Positions 30,201 to 39,295 of a DNA stretch of 64,000 nt are shown one piece after another. The position numbers and the translations under genes were made by a program. Source of the DNA: Gemmatimonadaceae bacterium. Its GTDB lineage: Bacteria > Gemmatimonadota > Gemmatimonadetes > Gemmatimonadales > Gemmatimonadaceae. Each line of letters begins with the position of its first letter. Within the stretch, counting starts at the first letter, position 1. Under the pieces are notes generated by a model that was not told the origin of the DNA, ran no database searches, and saw only the letters and a list, made by a program, of their open reading frames with translations. The stretch lies in assembly GCA_014379355.1 (NCBI GenBank), contig JACMLX010000007.1:20376-84375 (forward strand). Reading direction: 5' to 3'.

Positions 30201-31855
30201 TACAGTTCGCGACACATGCCGGCGTGCTGACTGCCCTGACCACTGAACAGGAACGCGACCGGTCGTGACGCGCCATCGTGCACGCCATTCACCACCGGCG
30301 CACGGTCGGACACACTGAGCAGCGCGCGTGCTTCCATGGCATCGCGCGCCACCACACTGCGGCGATGCGCAAAGGTGCGACGACCGACCTGCAGGGTGTA
30401 CGCGACATCGGCCAGCGGCGCCGCATCCGCGCGACCGAGGTACTCGATCAGCCGTGTCGTCGCGGCGTCGAGCGCGGCCTCGGTCCTGGCCGACAGCACG
30501 ACGAGATGCGGCGCACGAACCTTCGTGCGTGGTGCGATGGGTGGCGCCTCTTCCAGCACGACATGGGCATTCGTGCCACCGATGCCGAACGAACTCACGC
30601 CGGCGCGACGCGGCGTCCGGCCCGGATCCCATGTTTCGAGTGACGTCGCGACGCGGAACGGCGACGTGTCGAGCTGCAACTGCGGATTGGGCGCGCTGAA
30701 ATTCAATTGCGGTGGCAACTCGCGATGCCGCAGCGCGAGCACGGTCTTGATCAGACCCGCCACACCGGCCGCCGCGTCCAGATGTCCGAGATTTGCCTTC
30801 AGCGATCCGATCGTGCAGAAGCCACGCGACTCGGTGCCTTCACGGAAGACACGCGTGAGCGCGGCGACTTCAATCGGATCACCGAGTGGTGTGGCGGTGC
30901 CGTGCGCCTCGACGTACGAAATGGTGTCGGGCGTCACGCCCGTGAGCGCCTGCGCCGTCGCGATGACTTCCATCTGGCCGTCGACGCTCGGCGCCGTGTA
31001 GCCCGCCTTGCCGGCGCCATCGTTGTTGATGGCGGCGCCGAGAATGACGGCCTGGATCGTATCGCGGTCGGCGATCGCGTCCTCGAGTCGCTTGAGGACG
31101 ACGATACCGGCGCCAGCGCCGGCGCGAGTGCCGCGGGCGTCGACATCGAACGGCCGACAATGTCCGTCCGGCGAGAAGATCATGCCTTCCTGGTACTGGT
31201 AGCCGGTGCGTTGCGGGAAGCTGATCGAGACGCCGCCCGCCATCGCCATGTCGCATTCATTGCGCAGCAGGGCCTGACACGCGACCTGCACCGCGACCAG
31301 CGACGTACTGCACGCGGTCTGGATGCTCATGCTCGGACCGTGCAGGTCCAGCTTGTACGACGCGCGCGTGGTGAGAAAATCCTTGTCGTTGCCGAGCATC
31401 AGCTGGTAGCCGCCGACCGACTCGAGCAGGTCGCGATTCGGCAGCAGCTGGGTGACCACGTAGCTGTTGAGACTCGAGCCGGCGTAGATCGCGATCGTGC
31501 GGCCGTCCGGCTCGCCGGCGTAGCCCGCGTCCTCGAGCGCTTCCCACGCACACTCGAGGAACACACGCTGCTGCGGATCGATGATCTGCGCCTCGCGGGG
31601 CGCATAGCCGAAGAACGTGGCGTCGAAGCAGTCGGCGTCCTCGAGCACCGTGCCGCGCGACACCCAGCCGGGGAGCGCACGAATGGACGCGTTGATGCCG
31701 GCCGCGTCGAGCTCCGCGGCGGTGAACGTGTCGAGCGACTCGACGCCGTTGCGGAGATTCTCCCAGAACTGCCGGAGCGTCGGCGCGCCGGGAAAGCGTC
31801 CGCTCATGCCCACGATTGCAATCGCGCGACGCGCGCCCGTGTGCTCACTGCTCAC
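27281..31855 (-). CDS. PKS-A: type I PKS module, KS-AT-KR-carrier, between two NRPS modules
   Basis: The 1524-residue protein starts at a GTG at 31855 with a GGAG ribosome-binding site about eight bases upstream, 27 bases after the NRPS-1 stop. The KS starts almost at residue 10 with no long docking helix. Its active site is TACSTSL (Cys near 182) with HGTATPLGDP. The AT (FSGQGSQHAG near 537, GHSIGE) has HAFHS near 720, so malonyl-CoA is likely. The KR begins near 1143 (TGGLGGIG) with CSSINA and YTAAN; the LDD motif is absent. The carrier at the end reads FFELGGHSLL near 1462, the PCP-like form common where a PKS feeds an NRPS condensation domain. The module should add a beta-hydroxy two-carbon unit after the first amino acid. 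Confidence 0.94.
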   Translation of the reverse strand: MSSEHTGARRAIAIVGMSGRFPGAPTLRQFWENLRNGVESLDTFTAAELDAAGINASIRALPGWVSRGTVLEDADCFDATFFGYAPREAQIIDPQQRVFLECAWEALEDAGYAGEPDGRTIAIYAGSSLNSYVVTQLLPNRDLLESVGGYQLMLGNDKDFLTTRASYKLDLHGPSMSIQTACSTSLVAVQVACQALLRNECDMAMAGGVSISFPQRTGYQYQEGMIFSPDGHCRPFDVDARGTRAGAGAGIVVLKRLEDAIADRDTIQAVILGAAINNDGAGKAGYTAPSVDGQMEVIATAQALTGVTPDTISYVEAHGTATPLGDPIEVAALTRVFREGTESRGFCTIGSLKANLGHLDAAAGVAGLIKTVLALRHRELPPQLNFSAPNPQLQLDTSPFRVATSLETWDPGRTPRRAGVSSFGIGGTNAHVVLEEAPPIAPRTKVRAPHLVVLSARTEAALDAATTRLIEYLGRADAAPLADVAYTLQVGRRTFAHRRSVVARDAMEARALLSVSDRAPVVNGVHDGASRPVAFLFSGQGSQHAGMCRELYDTESVFRGAVDRCAELMHPHFGRDIRELLRNGTDGELSETYVAQPVLVVTGYALAVLWMSWGVQPSAMIGHSIGEYVAAHLAGVFSLEDALMLVCARGHLMQGMAPGDMLAVRLAPAEIRARLHDGIELAAVNAPALCTVSGTREAIESLTIDLERAGIEHRPLHTSHAFHSAMMEPALAPFREIVARVTLTAPRRPYVSNVTGTWIRNEQATSPDYWVAHLRSAVLFADGITTLAADPTMQLLEVGAGNALTSLARLTLGRDGATRVTASLPHPREPRGQLETMLSAAGRLWASGVAIDWSDVHADEVLYRVSLPTYPFERQRHWVDAPAVTAAANDAVRSLMPARHETVKDWFHQPTWTSAPLARTRLATLTGAWLVFGRGDALDAAVRAGLLDQGAIAISVTPGAHFAQTGDRSYTVRPIEAADHEELLRALKRSGHTPRGVLHLWNVGATDVAPEHDAVLHSLMALGRAILLDSSSEPVRLVVATSGAASAVGEPITHPHRALANGPVLVFPAEHESMQSSTIDLDGRLDGEWVQTASAAIIDDARADDADQFVAMRSGRRLALRYESTSLPAVAVADLPLHDGGVYLVTGGLGGIGATFAEWLALRARARLVLTSRSALPPRDEWDAWVASHEATDVTRARIDAVRRIEAAGADVMVAVVDVTDGAGMRGAVVEAQERWGPIHGVVHAAGVPDVALMATYSWDEAAACIAAKVRGTQILTEILGDTPLDFVLLCSSINAVFGYAGSTAYTAANAYLDAFVASAQKPTGWRTVSIAWDVWRDVGMAMREVDPSAARKLQVETGITPSDGIDAFLRVFASGHSRFVVSPYDIQGATQLRHRLRSSLTGSSEVQPLVPRQKVPTPRASSSLLTGPVGDIETQLAAVWEDLLGVTPVGVHDNFFELGGHSLLATRVLARIDSFFGVRLALRTMFEAPTIRQLGVVIATEQATASASAVMAAPDGDREEFEL

Positions 31856-31882
31856 GTCGTGTCTCCGTCAGCGCGCCGCACG

Positions 31883-34800
31883 TCAGGCATGCACCTGTCG
31901 CGCCGCGCGCGCGCGGGCTCGCTGCATCGTGACGTCGCGGTCGGTCGGGTCGGACGACAGAAGAGCGGCTTGCGCGGCAATGGTCGTGTGCTGGAAGAGG
32001 TCCACCAGGGTCAGGTCGCGCTGAAACTCACGGCGCAGGGCCGCGTGCACTTTCACGACCAGCAGCGAGTGACCGCCACGGTCGAAGAAATTGTCCTCCA
32101 CCCCGAGATGCTCGATGCGCAGCACGTCACGCCAGATCGCGGCGACGCGTCGCTGCGGGTCCGTCATCACCACCGTGGCGGACTCGCCGGGTGCGCGCGG
32201 TGGTGCGGCCGGCGCAGGCAGCGCCTTCCGGTCGATCTTGCCATTCGGCGTCAGCGGCAGGTCCGACAACGACACGATCGTCGCTGGCACCATGTATTCG
32301 GGCAGGCGCGAGCGCAACAGTGCGCGCAGCCCGTCCGCATCCACCTGTGCACCGTCGGGCTCCGGGACAACATACGCCACCAGACGCTGATCGCCCGGGA
32401 CGTCCTCGCGCACGATCACGACCGCGCGCCGTACCGTGAGGTCCTCGACCAGCACCGACTCGATCTCACCGAGCTCGATCCGATACCCGCGCACCTTCAC
32501 CTGATGGTCGCGACGGCCGACGAACTCGAGCGACAGGTCGCTGCGAACGCGCACCACATCGCCCGTGCGGTACAGGCGCTCCGGTGTGCGGTCCGCGAGT
32601 GACACAGTCACGAACTTGTCGGCCGTCAGTTCAGGCCGCTCGCGATAGCCCCGCGCAACACCCTCTCCGCCGATGCACAGCTCGCCAGCCACGCCGATCG
32701 GCGTCGGACGATTCGAGGCGTCCAGCACATAGACGGTCGTGTTGCCGATCGGGTGCCCGATCGGAACATCCTGCGAGACGTTCGTGACGCGATGCGTCGT
32801 GGACCAGATCGTCGTCTCAGTCGGACCGTACATGTTCCAGACGTCGCTCGTGCAACGCAGCAGGTCGCGCGCGAGATCACGCGGCATCGCTTCTCCGCCA
32901 CACAACACACGCAGGTTCGCGCCTCCAGTCCAGCCCGCATCGAGCATCAGACGCCAGGTGGCGGGCGTCGCCTGCATCACCGTCGCGTGACACGCATTGA
33001 GCAGCCGGGTCAGTTGCTCACCGTCAAGCACGTCACCACGCGACGCCATGACAATGCGTGCCCCGCAGATGAGCGGGAGGAACAGCTCGAGCCCTGCAAT
33101 GTCAAAGGAGGGCGTCGTCACTGCGAGCAGCACATCGTCGCGGCTGAAGCCGGGCTCGTGTTGCATGCAGCGCAGGAAATTCACGACGTTGCGATGCTCG
33201 ACCTCGACACCCTTCGGGCGCCCGGTGGAGCCTGAGGTATAGATGACATACGCCAGATCCGACGGCTGGACTTTCGTGGTCGGAGCATGCGATGACTGCG
33301 CCATTATCGCGCCATTATCGTCATCCACCAACAACAGTGGCGCAGTCGCAGAGGACACGAGCTCGGCGAAGCGCGACTCCGTGATCACACACGCCACCGT
33401 GGCATCGGTGAGCGTATAGACCAGCCGATCCGCCGGGTGCGACGGATCCATCGGCACGTACGCGGCGCCGGCCTTGAGCACCGCCAGCAACGCCACCGGC
33501 AGATCGGCGATGCGATCCAGGCAGATGCCCACAAGGGACCCATCGGACACGCCGCGCTCGCGCAGCAGCTGCGCCATCTGATTCGCACGACGGTCGAGCT
33601 GATGGTAGGTCAGCGTGGCATCCGGCGCCTGCACGGCGATCGCGTCGGGTGTCTCCGCGGCCGAGACGGAGACGAGCTCATGGATGCACACCGTCCGGTC
33701 ATGCGCGAATACCGTTGCGTTCACCTCATCCAGCAGCAGGCGCTGGTCACTCTCCGTGAGCAGCGGTATATCGCTCAGCCGCAGCTCCGGACGCGCCACG
33801 ACCTGGTGCAGCAATTCGGCGTACTGCCCGTGCATGCGGGCGATCGTCGACTCGTCGAACAGGTCGGTCGCGTATTCGTACACGACGCGCAGGCCCTCTT
33901 CGTGTTCGTCGATCTCCAGCGTGAGGTCGAACCGCGCCGCGCCGCCGCCATCGTCGTACATCTCCAGCAGGTCCACCTGCAGCCCGACCGGCTGGGCCGG
34001 ATCGATCGGGAACGAGTGCAACGTGAACATCGCCTGGAACACCGGGCTGTGACTGGTGCTGCGTTCGGGTCGCATCGCTTCGACGACGCGATCGAACGGC
34101 ACCTCGCGATTGTCGAACGCGCCCAGCACCGTGGTCGCGGTCTGCGCCAGCAGGTCGCGGAACATCGGATTGCCCGCCAGTCGCCCGCGCATCACGACGT
34201 TGTTCACGAAACAGCCCACCACGGGCTCCAGTGCGGGATCATCACGATTCGCGAGGGGCGAGCCGACCATGATGTCATCCTGCCCGGAATAGCGGTGCAA
34301 CAGCACCTGCCATGCGGCGAGCAACGTCATGTACAGCGTCGCATCGTGTGCGCGACTGAACGCCTTGCATGCGACGAGTTGCTCCGGCGTCAGCCGAAGC
34401 TTCAGGCGTGAGCCGCGATTGCTCTGCACGGCCGGTCGCGGACGATCGGCAGGCAGCTCGAGCAGCACCGGCGCGCCTGCCAGTTCGCGCTGCCAGAACG
34501 CGAGCTGCTTCACCAGCAGGCCGGCGTTCATCTGCTCGCGCTGCCACGCGGCGAAGTCGATGTACTGCAATTCGAGCGGCGGGAGCGGCGACGGGCGCCC
34601 GGCCACTGCAGCGCCGTAGTTCACACCGATCTCTCGCGCCGCGACGCTGATGGACCAGCCATCCGATGCGATGTGGTGCATGCACAGCGCCAGCACGTGA
34701 TCATCCGGCGCGAGACGCACCAGGAGGCAGGACATCAATGGCCCCGACGCGAGATCGAAGGGCGATGCGCCCAGCGTGTGCGCGAGGCGCTGGGCTTCGC

Positions 34801-36865
34801 GCACGCGCTCGCCGACCGGAAGATGGCTCACATCGGCCATCCGCACGATGCTGTCGAGCGACTCCATCAATTCCGCGCGCGGATTGCCATCGACGTCCCG
34901 GATGCGCGTGCGCAGTGCCTCATGCCGGCGCGGCACGGCATCGATCGCCCCAACCATCGCCTCGACGTTCAGGAGGCCGCGGATGCGCAGGGGAAAGGCG
35001 ATGTTGTAGTGCGCATTCCCGGGCTGCATCTGATCCAGAAACCAGAGCCGCTGCTGCGCATACGAAATCGGCAGCGGCGCCGTGCGAGAGACACGGCGAA
35101 GGCCACTGCGCGACGCCGACGCGCGCTGCAGCACGGCAAGAATTTCGGCCTTCGACTCGGCCAGTCGCGCCTTGAGGCCGGGGTCGAGCGCGCCGGCAGG
35201 CGCGTTGACCTTGAGCTTCTCGCCGTCGAGCGTCAGGCGCACGTCGCGCAACGCCAGTTCGTCGAGCAGCTGCTGCACACGCGCCGATGGTTGCAGGGGC
35301 GCTCCCGGATCCTCCGACGCAGGCGCCCGCATGGCGTGCGGCGGAAGCTGATCGAGGTTCAGGTCGACGTTCATGACGGCACTTTCCAGCAGCGCGACAT
35401 AATGGCCTGCCAGCTGCGCGATCGTGTCCGCCTCGTAGAGATCGGAGCTATAAAGCAGTGCACCGTCGAGACCGCCGTCATTTTCGATGAATTGCACGGA
35501 GAGATCGAACTGCCCTTCCTGTTGCCGCAACGGGTACGGCACACCGCGCAGTCCGGACACGTCCAGCACACCGGATCGCGCGGAGCCCGCCAGCGCCGCG
35601 TCGGCCCCGCCTCGGGTCCGGTCGAACGCCAGCAGGCTGAAAAATGCATCGAAAAGTGGTGAACGGCTGGCGTCACGCGCGACCTGTGCGTGCTGCACCA
35701 TCAGCAGCAGCGGATACGCCTGTGCGTCGAGGGCCCGCTGTGTCGTCGTCGTCACGCGGCGCAGCAACTCACGAAACGAGATGTCGGACTGCACGGTCGT
35801 GCGCATCGGCACCGGGTTCACGAACAGTCCGACCGTCCGCATGAAATCCGCGTTCGGGCGACCGAGTGTCGGCGTGCCAACGATCACATCCTCGGTACCG
35901 CTGAGCCGGAACAGCAGCGCCTTGTAGGCCGCCAGCAGCACCACGAACAGCGTCGTTCCCTGCGCCAGTGCAACGGCGCGCAGCGTCGCCAGGGTGTCCG
36001 GCAAAATGCGCAGCGCGTGCGACGTACCACGATACGATCGTTGCGCTGGCCGCGGCCGATCCGGCGGTACCTCGACCACCGCACGCGGCGTGGCGAGTGC
36101 CGTGAGCCACTGCGAGGCCAGCTTTCGTCCCTCCGCACCCTCCAGCATGTCCGCCTGCCACGTCACGAATTCGCGGTACGACCGATCCGGCCGCGGCAAC
36201 GGTGTGACCACCTGTCCCGCCGCATCGGCGTAGAGTGCAAAGAGTTCATCCATCGCGAGCATGATCGACCAGCCGTCACACGCGATGTGATGGGCGCACA
36301 CCAGCAGCACCTGATCGGTGGCCGAGCGCGTGAAGAGCTCGCAGCGCACGACTGGACCGCGTTCGAGATCGAAGGGACGATCATACGCTGCATCGACGGC
36401 CGCGCGGAGCTGGATTTCCGACAGCGTGGACGCGTCGTGCCGGTACACCGACACCGGGATCGCGCCACGCGTCTCCATCAGCAGCTGCCCGTCATCGGAC
36501 AGCTGGTACGTGCTGCGCAGCGTTGCGTGCCGGTCCGTCAGTGCCTGCAGCGCATGCTGCAACACATTCGCATCGAGCGACGCACTGAAACGCGCACCGA
36601 AGCCGACGTGGTAGGCGGCGCTGTGCGGCGCCTCCTGATGGATGAGCCAGAGTGCGCGCTGATTGTGAGAGGTCGGCGTGTGCTCCACGCGTGCTTCGGC
36701 GTCAGCGCGGAGGTGGCGCATGATCACGTCACGCTGTGCGGCAATCGCGTCGCGATGCTCGGGCAGCAGTGCGCCGCGCGGCGCGCGGAAGCGCAGACGC
36801 AGACCCTCCACCCACCGCTCCACACCGCGCTCCGCCAGCGCGGACAACAGGACGCTGAAACTCAT
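31883..36865 (-). CDS. NRPS-1: docking-C-docking-C-A-PCP synthetase, apparent first module
   Basis: About 1660 residues; I start at the ATG at 36865 (MSFSVLLSA), with a GTG at 36877 as alternative. A TubC-like docking domain (residues about 1-55) is followed by condensation domain C1 with intact HHIACDGW near 195. A second TubC-like docking segment follows (LDELALRDVRLTLDG, NAPAGALDPGL, about 533-585), then C2 with HHIASDGW near 733. The A domain has YTSGSTGRPKG and MYGPTETT, and its specificity positions read D-I-L-Q-L-G-M-I, a glycine-type code. The PCP has GGHSL near 1602. C1 has no A or PCP of its own. The simplest reading is that it brings in an acyl or peptidyl starter from a partner outside this protein; the second docking segment looks like a fusion scar between two genes. 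Confidence 0.92.
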   Translation of the reverse strand: MSFSVLLSALAERGVERWVEGLRLRFRAPRGALLPEHRDAIAAQRDVIMRHLRADAEARVEHTPTSHNQRALWLIHQEAPHSAAYHVGFGARFSASLDANVLQHALQALTDRHATLRSTYQLSDDGQLLMETRGAIPVSVYRHDASTLSEIQLRAAVDAAYDRPFDLERGPVVRCELFTRSATDQVLLVCAHHIACDGWSIMLAMDELFALYADAAGQVVTPLPRPDRSYREFVTWQADMLEGAEGRKLASQWLTALATPRAVVEVPPDRPRPAQRSYRGTSHALRILPDTLATLRAVALAQGTTLFVVLLAAYKALLFRLSGTEDVIVGTPTLGRPNADFMRTVGLFVNPVPMRTTVQSDISFRELLRRVTTTTQRALDAQAYPLLLMVQHAQVARDASRSPLFDAFFSLLAFDRTRGGADAALAGSARSGVLDVSGLRGVPYPLRQQEGQFDLSVQFIENDGGLDGALLYSSDLYEADTIAQLAGHYVALLESAVMNVDLNLDQLPPHAMRAPASEDPGAPLQPSARVQQLLDELALRDVRLTLDGEKLKVNAPAGALDPGLKARLAESKAEILAVLQRASASRSGLRRVSRTAPLPISYAQQRLWFLDQMQPGNAHYNIAFPLRIRGLLNVEAMVGAIDAVPRRHEALRTRIRDVDGNPRAELMESLDSIVRMADVSHLPVGERVREAQRLAHTLGASPFDLASGPLMSCLLVRLAPDDHVLALCMHHIASDGWSISVAAREIGVNYGAAVAGRPSPLPPLELQYIDFAAWQREQMNAGLLVKQLAFWQRELAGAPVLLELPADRPRPAVQSNRGSRLKLRLTPEQLVACKAFSRAHDATLYMTLLAAWQVLLHRYSGQDDIMVGSPLANRDDPALEPVVGCFVNNVVMRGRLAGNPMFRDLLAQTATTVLGAFDNREVPFDRVVEAMRPERSTSHSPVFQAMFTLHSFPIDPAQPVGLQVDLLEMYDDGGGAARFDLTLEIDEHEEGLRVVYEYATDLFDESTIARMHGQYAELLHQVVARPELRLSDIPLLTESDQRLLLDEVNATVFAHDRTVCIHELVSVSAAETPDAIAVQAPDATLTYHQLDRRANQMAQLLRERGVSDGSLVGICLDRIADLPVALLAVLKAGAAYVPMDPSHPADRLVYTLTDATVACVITESRFAELVSSATAPLLLVDDDNGAIMAQSSHAPTTKVQPSDLAYVIYTSGSTGRPKGVEVEHRNVVNFLRCMQHEPGFSRDDVLLAVTTPSFDIAGLELFLPLICGARIVMASRGDVLDGEQLTRLLNACHATVMQATPATWRLMLDAGWTGGANLRVLCGGEAMPRDLARDLLRCTSDVWNMYGPTETTIWSTTHRVTNVSQDVPIGHPIGNTTVYVLDASNRPTPIGVAGELCIGGEGVARGYRERPELTADKFVTVSLADRTPERLYRTGDVVRVRSDLSLEFVGRRDHQVKVRGYRIELGEIESVLVEDLTVRRAVVIVREDVPGDQRLVAYVVPEPDGAQVDADGLRALLRSRLPEYMVPATIVSLSDLPLTPNGKIDRKALPAPAAPPRAPGESATVVMTDPQRRVAAIWRDVLRIEHLGVEDNFFDRGGHSLLVVKVHAALRREFQRDLTLVDLFQHTTIAAQAALLSSDPTDRDVTMQRARARAARQVHA

Positions 36866-36953
36866 CGTGGCCTGCACACGTGCGGCATGCGCGCGGCGAT
36901 ACCGCGCACCGCGACGACCGCGAGGGCGATCGGAACATCCCGCCGCCTCGACC

Positions 36954-38171
36954 TCACGGCGCGACGGACTCCGCAGGCTGCATCGCCTGACGCAACGACA
37001 TCGTGGCGTTGAGATTCGTCGGGCCGAGAAAGGTGCGACCCTCGCTCACGCGCATGTTGAGACTCGGCCCCGCCAGCAGCTGCTTCTCGTCGGCGCGATT
37101 CCAGGCGCCGATATCCGCCAGATAGATGCCGGGCTGCACATTCATCTGCATCTCGACGTCGATCGAGAAATCACCCGGCGTGAACTCGAAATCGAAGACC
37201 GAGGTGCCGGTGCAATACACGACATCGCCCGATTGCGCGCTGCGGACGATGATCCCGACCGGCTCGACGTGACGCGAAATGCCGCGCAGGATCGAACCGG
37301 TGATCCGGAAGTACACCGTGTCGCCGGAACGGACCTCGTGGCCATCGAGCAACTCCACCGAGTGGATCGTGACGGGCGAATCGTCCGACTGCACGTGTCC
37401 GCCGCCGCTGCCGCCACGCACGTAGGCGCCGATCACGTCCGTCGGCGTTCCACGGCAGGTCATCGCGCCCTGCGAGAGCAGGATCGCCTCGGTGCACAAC
37501 TCCGCGATGCGATCGAGTTGATGCGACACCACCACCACCGGCATGCCGCTGCGCGACAGATCACGGATGCGGCCGAACGCCTTGCGCTGGAAGGTGTAAT
37601 CGCCGACCGCGAGGACTTCGTCGATGATCAGCACATCGGGATCGAGATGCGCGGCGATCGAGAATCCGAGGCGCGCGTTCATGCCCGAGGAATAGCGCTT
37701 CACCGGGGTGTCGATGAACTGTTCGATCTCGGAGAACGCGATGATCTGGTCGAGCTTCGCGCGCGTGGCAGCCTGCCCCATGCCCATGATGGCGCCTTGC
37801 AGGAAGATGTTCTCCCGACCCGTGAGGTCGGGATGAAATCCGGCTGCCACTTCGATCAGCGCCCCGATGCGGCCGCGCACGACATACGAGCCACGCGAGG
37901 GCCGCAGGATGCGCGTCAGGATCTTGAGGATCGTCGACTTGCCGGCGCCGTTGTTGCCGATCACTCCGAGGGTCTGGCCCGGCTCGATCCGGAACGACAC
38001 GTCACGCACTGCCCAGAATTCATCACGCTCGAGCTCCTCCGCGGAACGCACCCGGCCCGTGACGCGACGAGCCAGCGCGGGAATCAGGTCCCGCAGTGAA
38101 TCGTGAACCTCGCCGCGCCGGAACTTCTTCCAGACGCCGTTGAATTCGATGCCCGGTGTCACGGGCGCCAT
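36954..38171 (-). CDS. ABC transporter ATP-binding protein, Wzt/polysaccharide-exporter type
   Basis: The true start is probably the ATG at 38171, sharing one base with the permease stop (TGATG). A longer frame to 38246 adds only non-conserved residues inside the permease gene. About 405 residues. The nucleotide-binding domain has Walker A GNNGAGKST, the Wzt-like signature YSSGMNARLGF, Walker B VLIIDEVLAVGD and the SHQ switch. After about residue 225 comes a 150-residue C-terminal beta-rich extension (from SDDSPVTIHSVELLDGHEV on) like the substrate-binding domain of Wzt in O-antigen exporters. It powers export with the adjacent permease. The same-strand position just upstream of NRPS-1 (gap about 90 bases) suggests it exports the cluster product or a glycosylated or lipid-linked form of it. 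Confidence 0.9.
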   Translation of the reverse strand: MAPVTPGIEFNGVWKKFRRGEVHDSLRDLIPALARRVTGRVRSAEELERDEFWAVRDVSFRIEPGQTLGVIGNNGAGKSTILKILTRILRPSRGSYVVRGRIGALIEVAAGFHPDLTGRENIFLQGAIMGMGQAATRAKLDQIIAFSEIEQFIDTPVKRYSSGMNARLGFSIAAHLDPDVLIIDEVLAVGDYTFQRKAFGRIRDLSRSGMPVVVVSHQLDRIAELCTEAILLSQGAMTCRGTPTDVIGAYVRGGSGGGHVQSDDSPVTIHSVELLDGHEVRSGDTVYFRITGSILRGISRHVEPVGIIVRSAQSGDVVYCTGTSVFDFEFTPGDFSIDVEMQMNVQPGIYLADIGAWNRADEKQLLAGPSLNMRVSEGRTFLGPTNLNATMSLRQAMQPAESVAP

Positions 38172-39049
38172 CAGACGTACTCCGCGAAGCGGAACTGCGC
38201 ACGATGAAAGATCAGTGCGCTGGCGATCAGCCCGCCGAACGCCCACATCATGCTGTACAGCAGGTAGGTCGGACTCCAGATCACCGCGCCATCGGCGCGC
38301 ACGATGCTGTGCAGCAGATTGTGTCCATCGACTGCCGACAACCGGAGCGCCTCGAGGATCGGCGCCATCGGATTGAGCATCTGCGGCAGGATCCAGCGCG
38401 GCCCGAGCACACTGGGCTCGTAATAGACCGGGCTGAAGAAGATTCCGAACGTGATCAGCAGTTGCGTGATGTGCTTCACATCACGGAAGAACAGATTCGC
38501 GCAGCTGATCAGCAGTCCGGCCGCGAGCGTGAACGTGAAGAGTGTCACGCACACGATCGGCACCCAGAGCACGGCCCACGTGGGCTGCCATCCGAGAAAC
38601 GGCAGCAGCAGGAGCATGGCGGCGGTGCCGATCAGTGAATCGAAGGTCGAGGCGAGAATCACCGACAGCGGGAGCGTCTCGCGTGCGAAGTACACCTTCG
38701 TGATGAGTGCGGCATTGCCCGTCAGCGCCGTCGTGGCGAACCCGATGGCCGCCGCGAAGAACCCCCACGCTAGGCCCTTCACGACGATTGCGACCGCGGC
38801 GGTCATCTCGAAGGACTTGCCGGCCATGTGCAGCAGGGCCACGCGCACGATCACTCCCGCGGCCACGATCAGCAGCGGCGAGAGAATCGCCCAGGCGAAG
38901 CCCATCAGGGCCTGCTTGTAGCGTACGCGAATGTCACGCAGCGTGAGCTGATAGATCAGCCCGCGCGCCTGACGGATATCGCTCGCGATCTCGCGAAGTT
39001 CGTGCAGCACGCCAATGGCCGGCGCGTCCACCAATGTCGGCGTCGTCAT
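38171..39049 (-). CDS. ABC-2 type permease, Wzm/polysaccharide-exporter type
   Basis: This 292-residue integral membrane protein has a cytoplasmic N-terminal segment (LTLRDIRVRYKQALMG), which is the hallmark entry to the first membrane helix in Wzm/TagG/KpsM-like permeases. About six hydrophobic segments follow, with NLFFRDVKHI before the last pair of helices and the SPVYYEPS loop. It pairs with the Wzt-type ATPase, whose start codon overlaps its stop. It is the most upstream gene on this strand before a 246-base gap (39050-39295) that should hold the operon promoter. I could not recognise convincing -35/-10 elements there and found no strong hairpin. Confidence 0.9.
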   Translation of the reverse strand: MTTPTLVDAPAIGVLHELREIASDIRQARGLIYQLTLRDIRVRYKQALMGFAWAILSPLLIVAAGVIVRVALLHMAGKSFEMTAAVAIVVKGLAWGFFAAAIGFATTALTGNAALITKVYFARETLPLSVILASTFDSLIGTAAMLLLLPFLGWQPTWAVLWVPIVCVTLFTFTLAAGLLISCANLFFRDVKHITQLLITFGIFFSPVYYEPSVLGPRWILPQMLNPMAPILEALRLSAVDGHNLLHSIVRADGAVIWSPTYLLYSMMWAFGGLIASALIFHRAQFRFAEYV

Positions 39050-39295
39050 CGTATGGGGAGAGGGACCCGTAACCTACTCAGCCCGGGTGCTCAGGCGGTC
39101 AGGTACGTCGACATGAGAAACCGTACACAATCAGACGACCGGGCCCGTCCATTCGTCCCATCCACTGGTGCCGTGTGGTGTCGGTGTGCGAGACGCTCGT
39201 CGCCGGACCGAAACGCTCCGGACCATGCAGTCGGGCTGAAGGCCGCCGTGCGTCGTGAATGGAATCCGTGCCGCCGAGCGTCTACGTTAGGCCGG

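Noticed and set aside
30707..32602. Open frame of about 630 codons on the plus strand opposite PKS-A and NRPS-1
   Set aside because: It spans two genes and their junction in antisense, with composition typical of a shadow frame and no motif.
1..36865. Repeated KS, AT, KR and ACP sequences as possible DNA repeats or recombination products
   Set aside because: The similarity is that of homologous domains in separate modules; specificity motifs and linkers differ, so these are not recent duplications that I can show.
36678..38099. Open frame of about 470 codons on the plus strand opposite the ABC ATPase
   Set aside because: The minus strand has Walker A, Walker B and signature motifs in order; the plus frame is Arg/His-rich and featureless.
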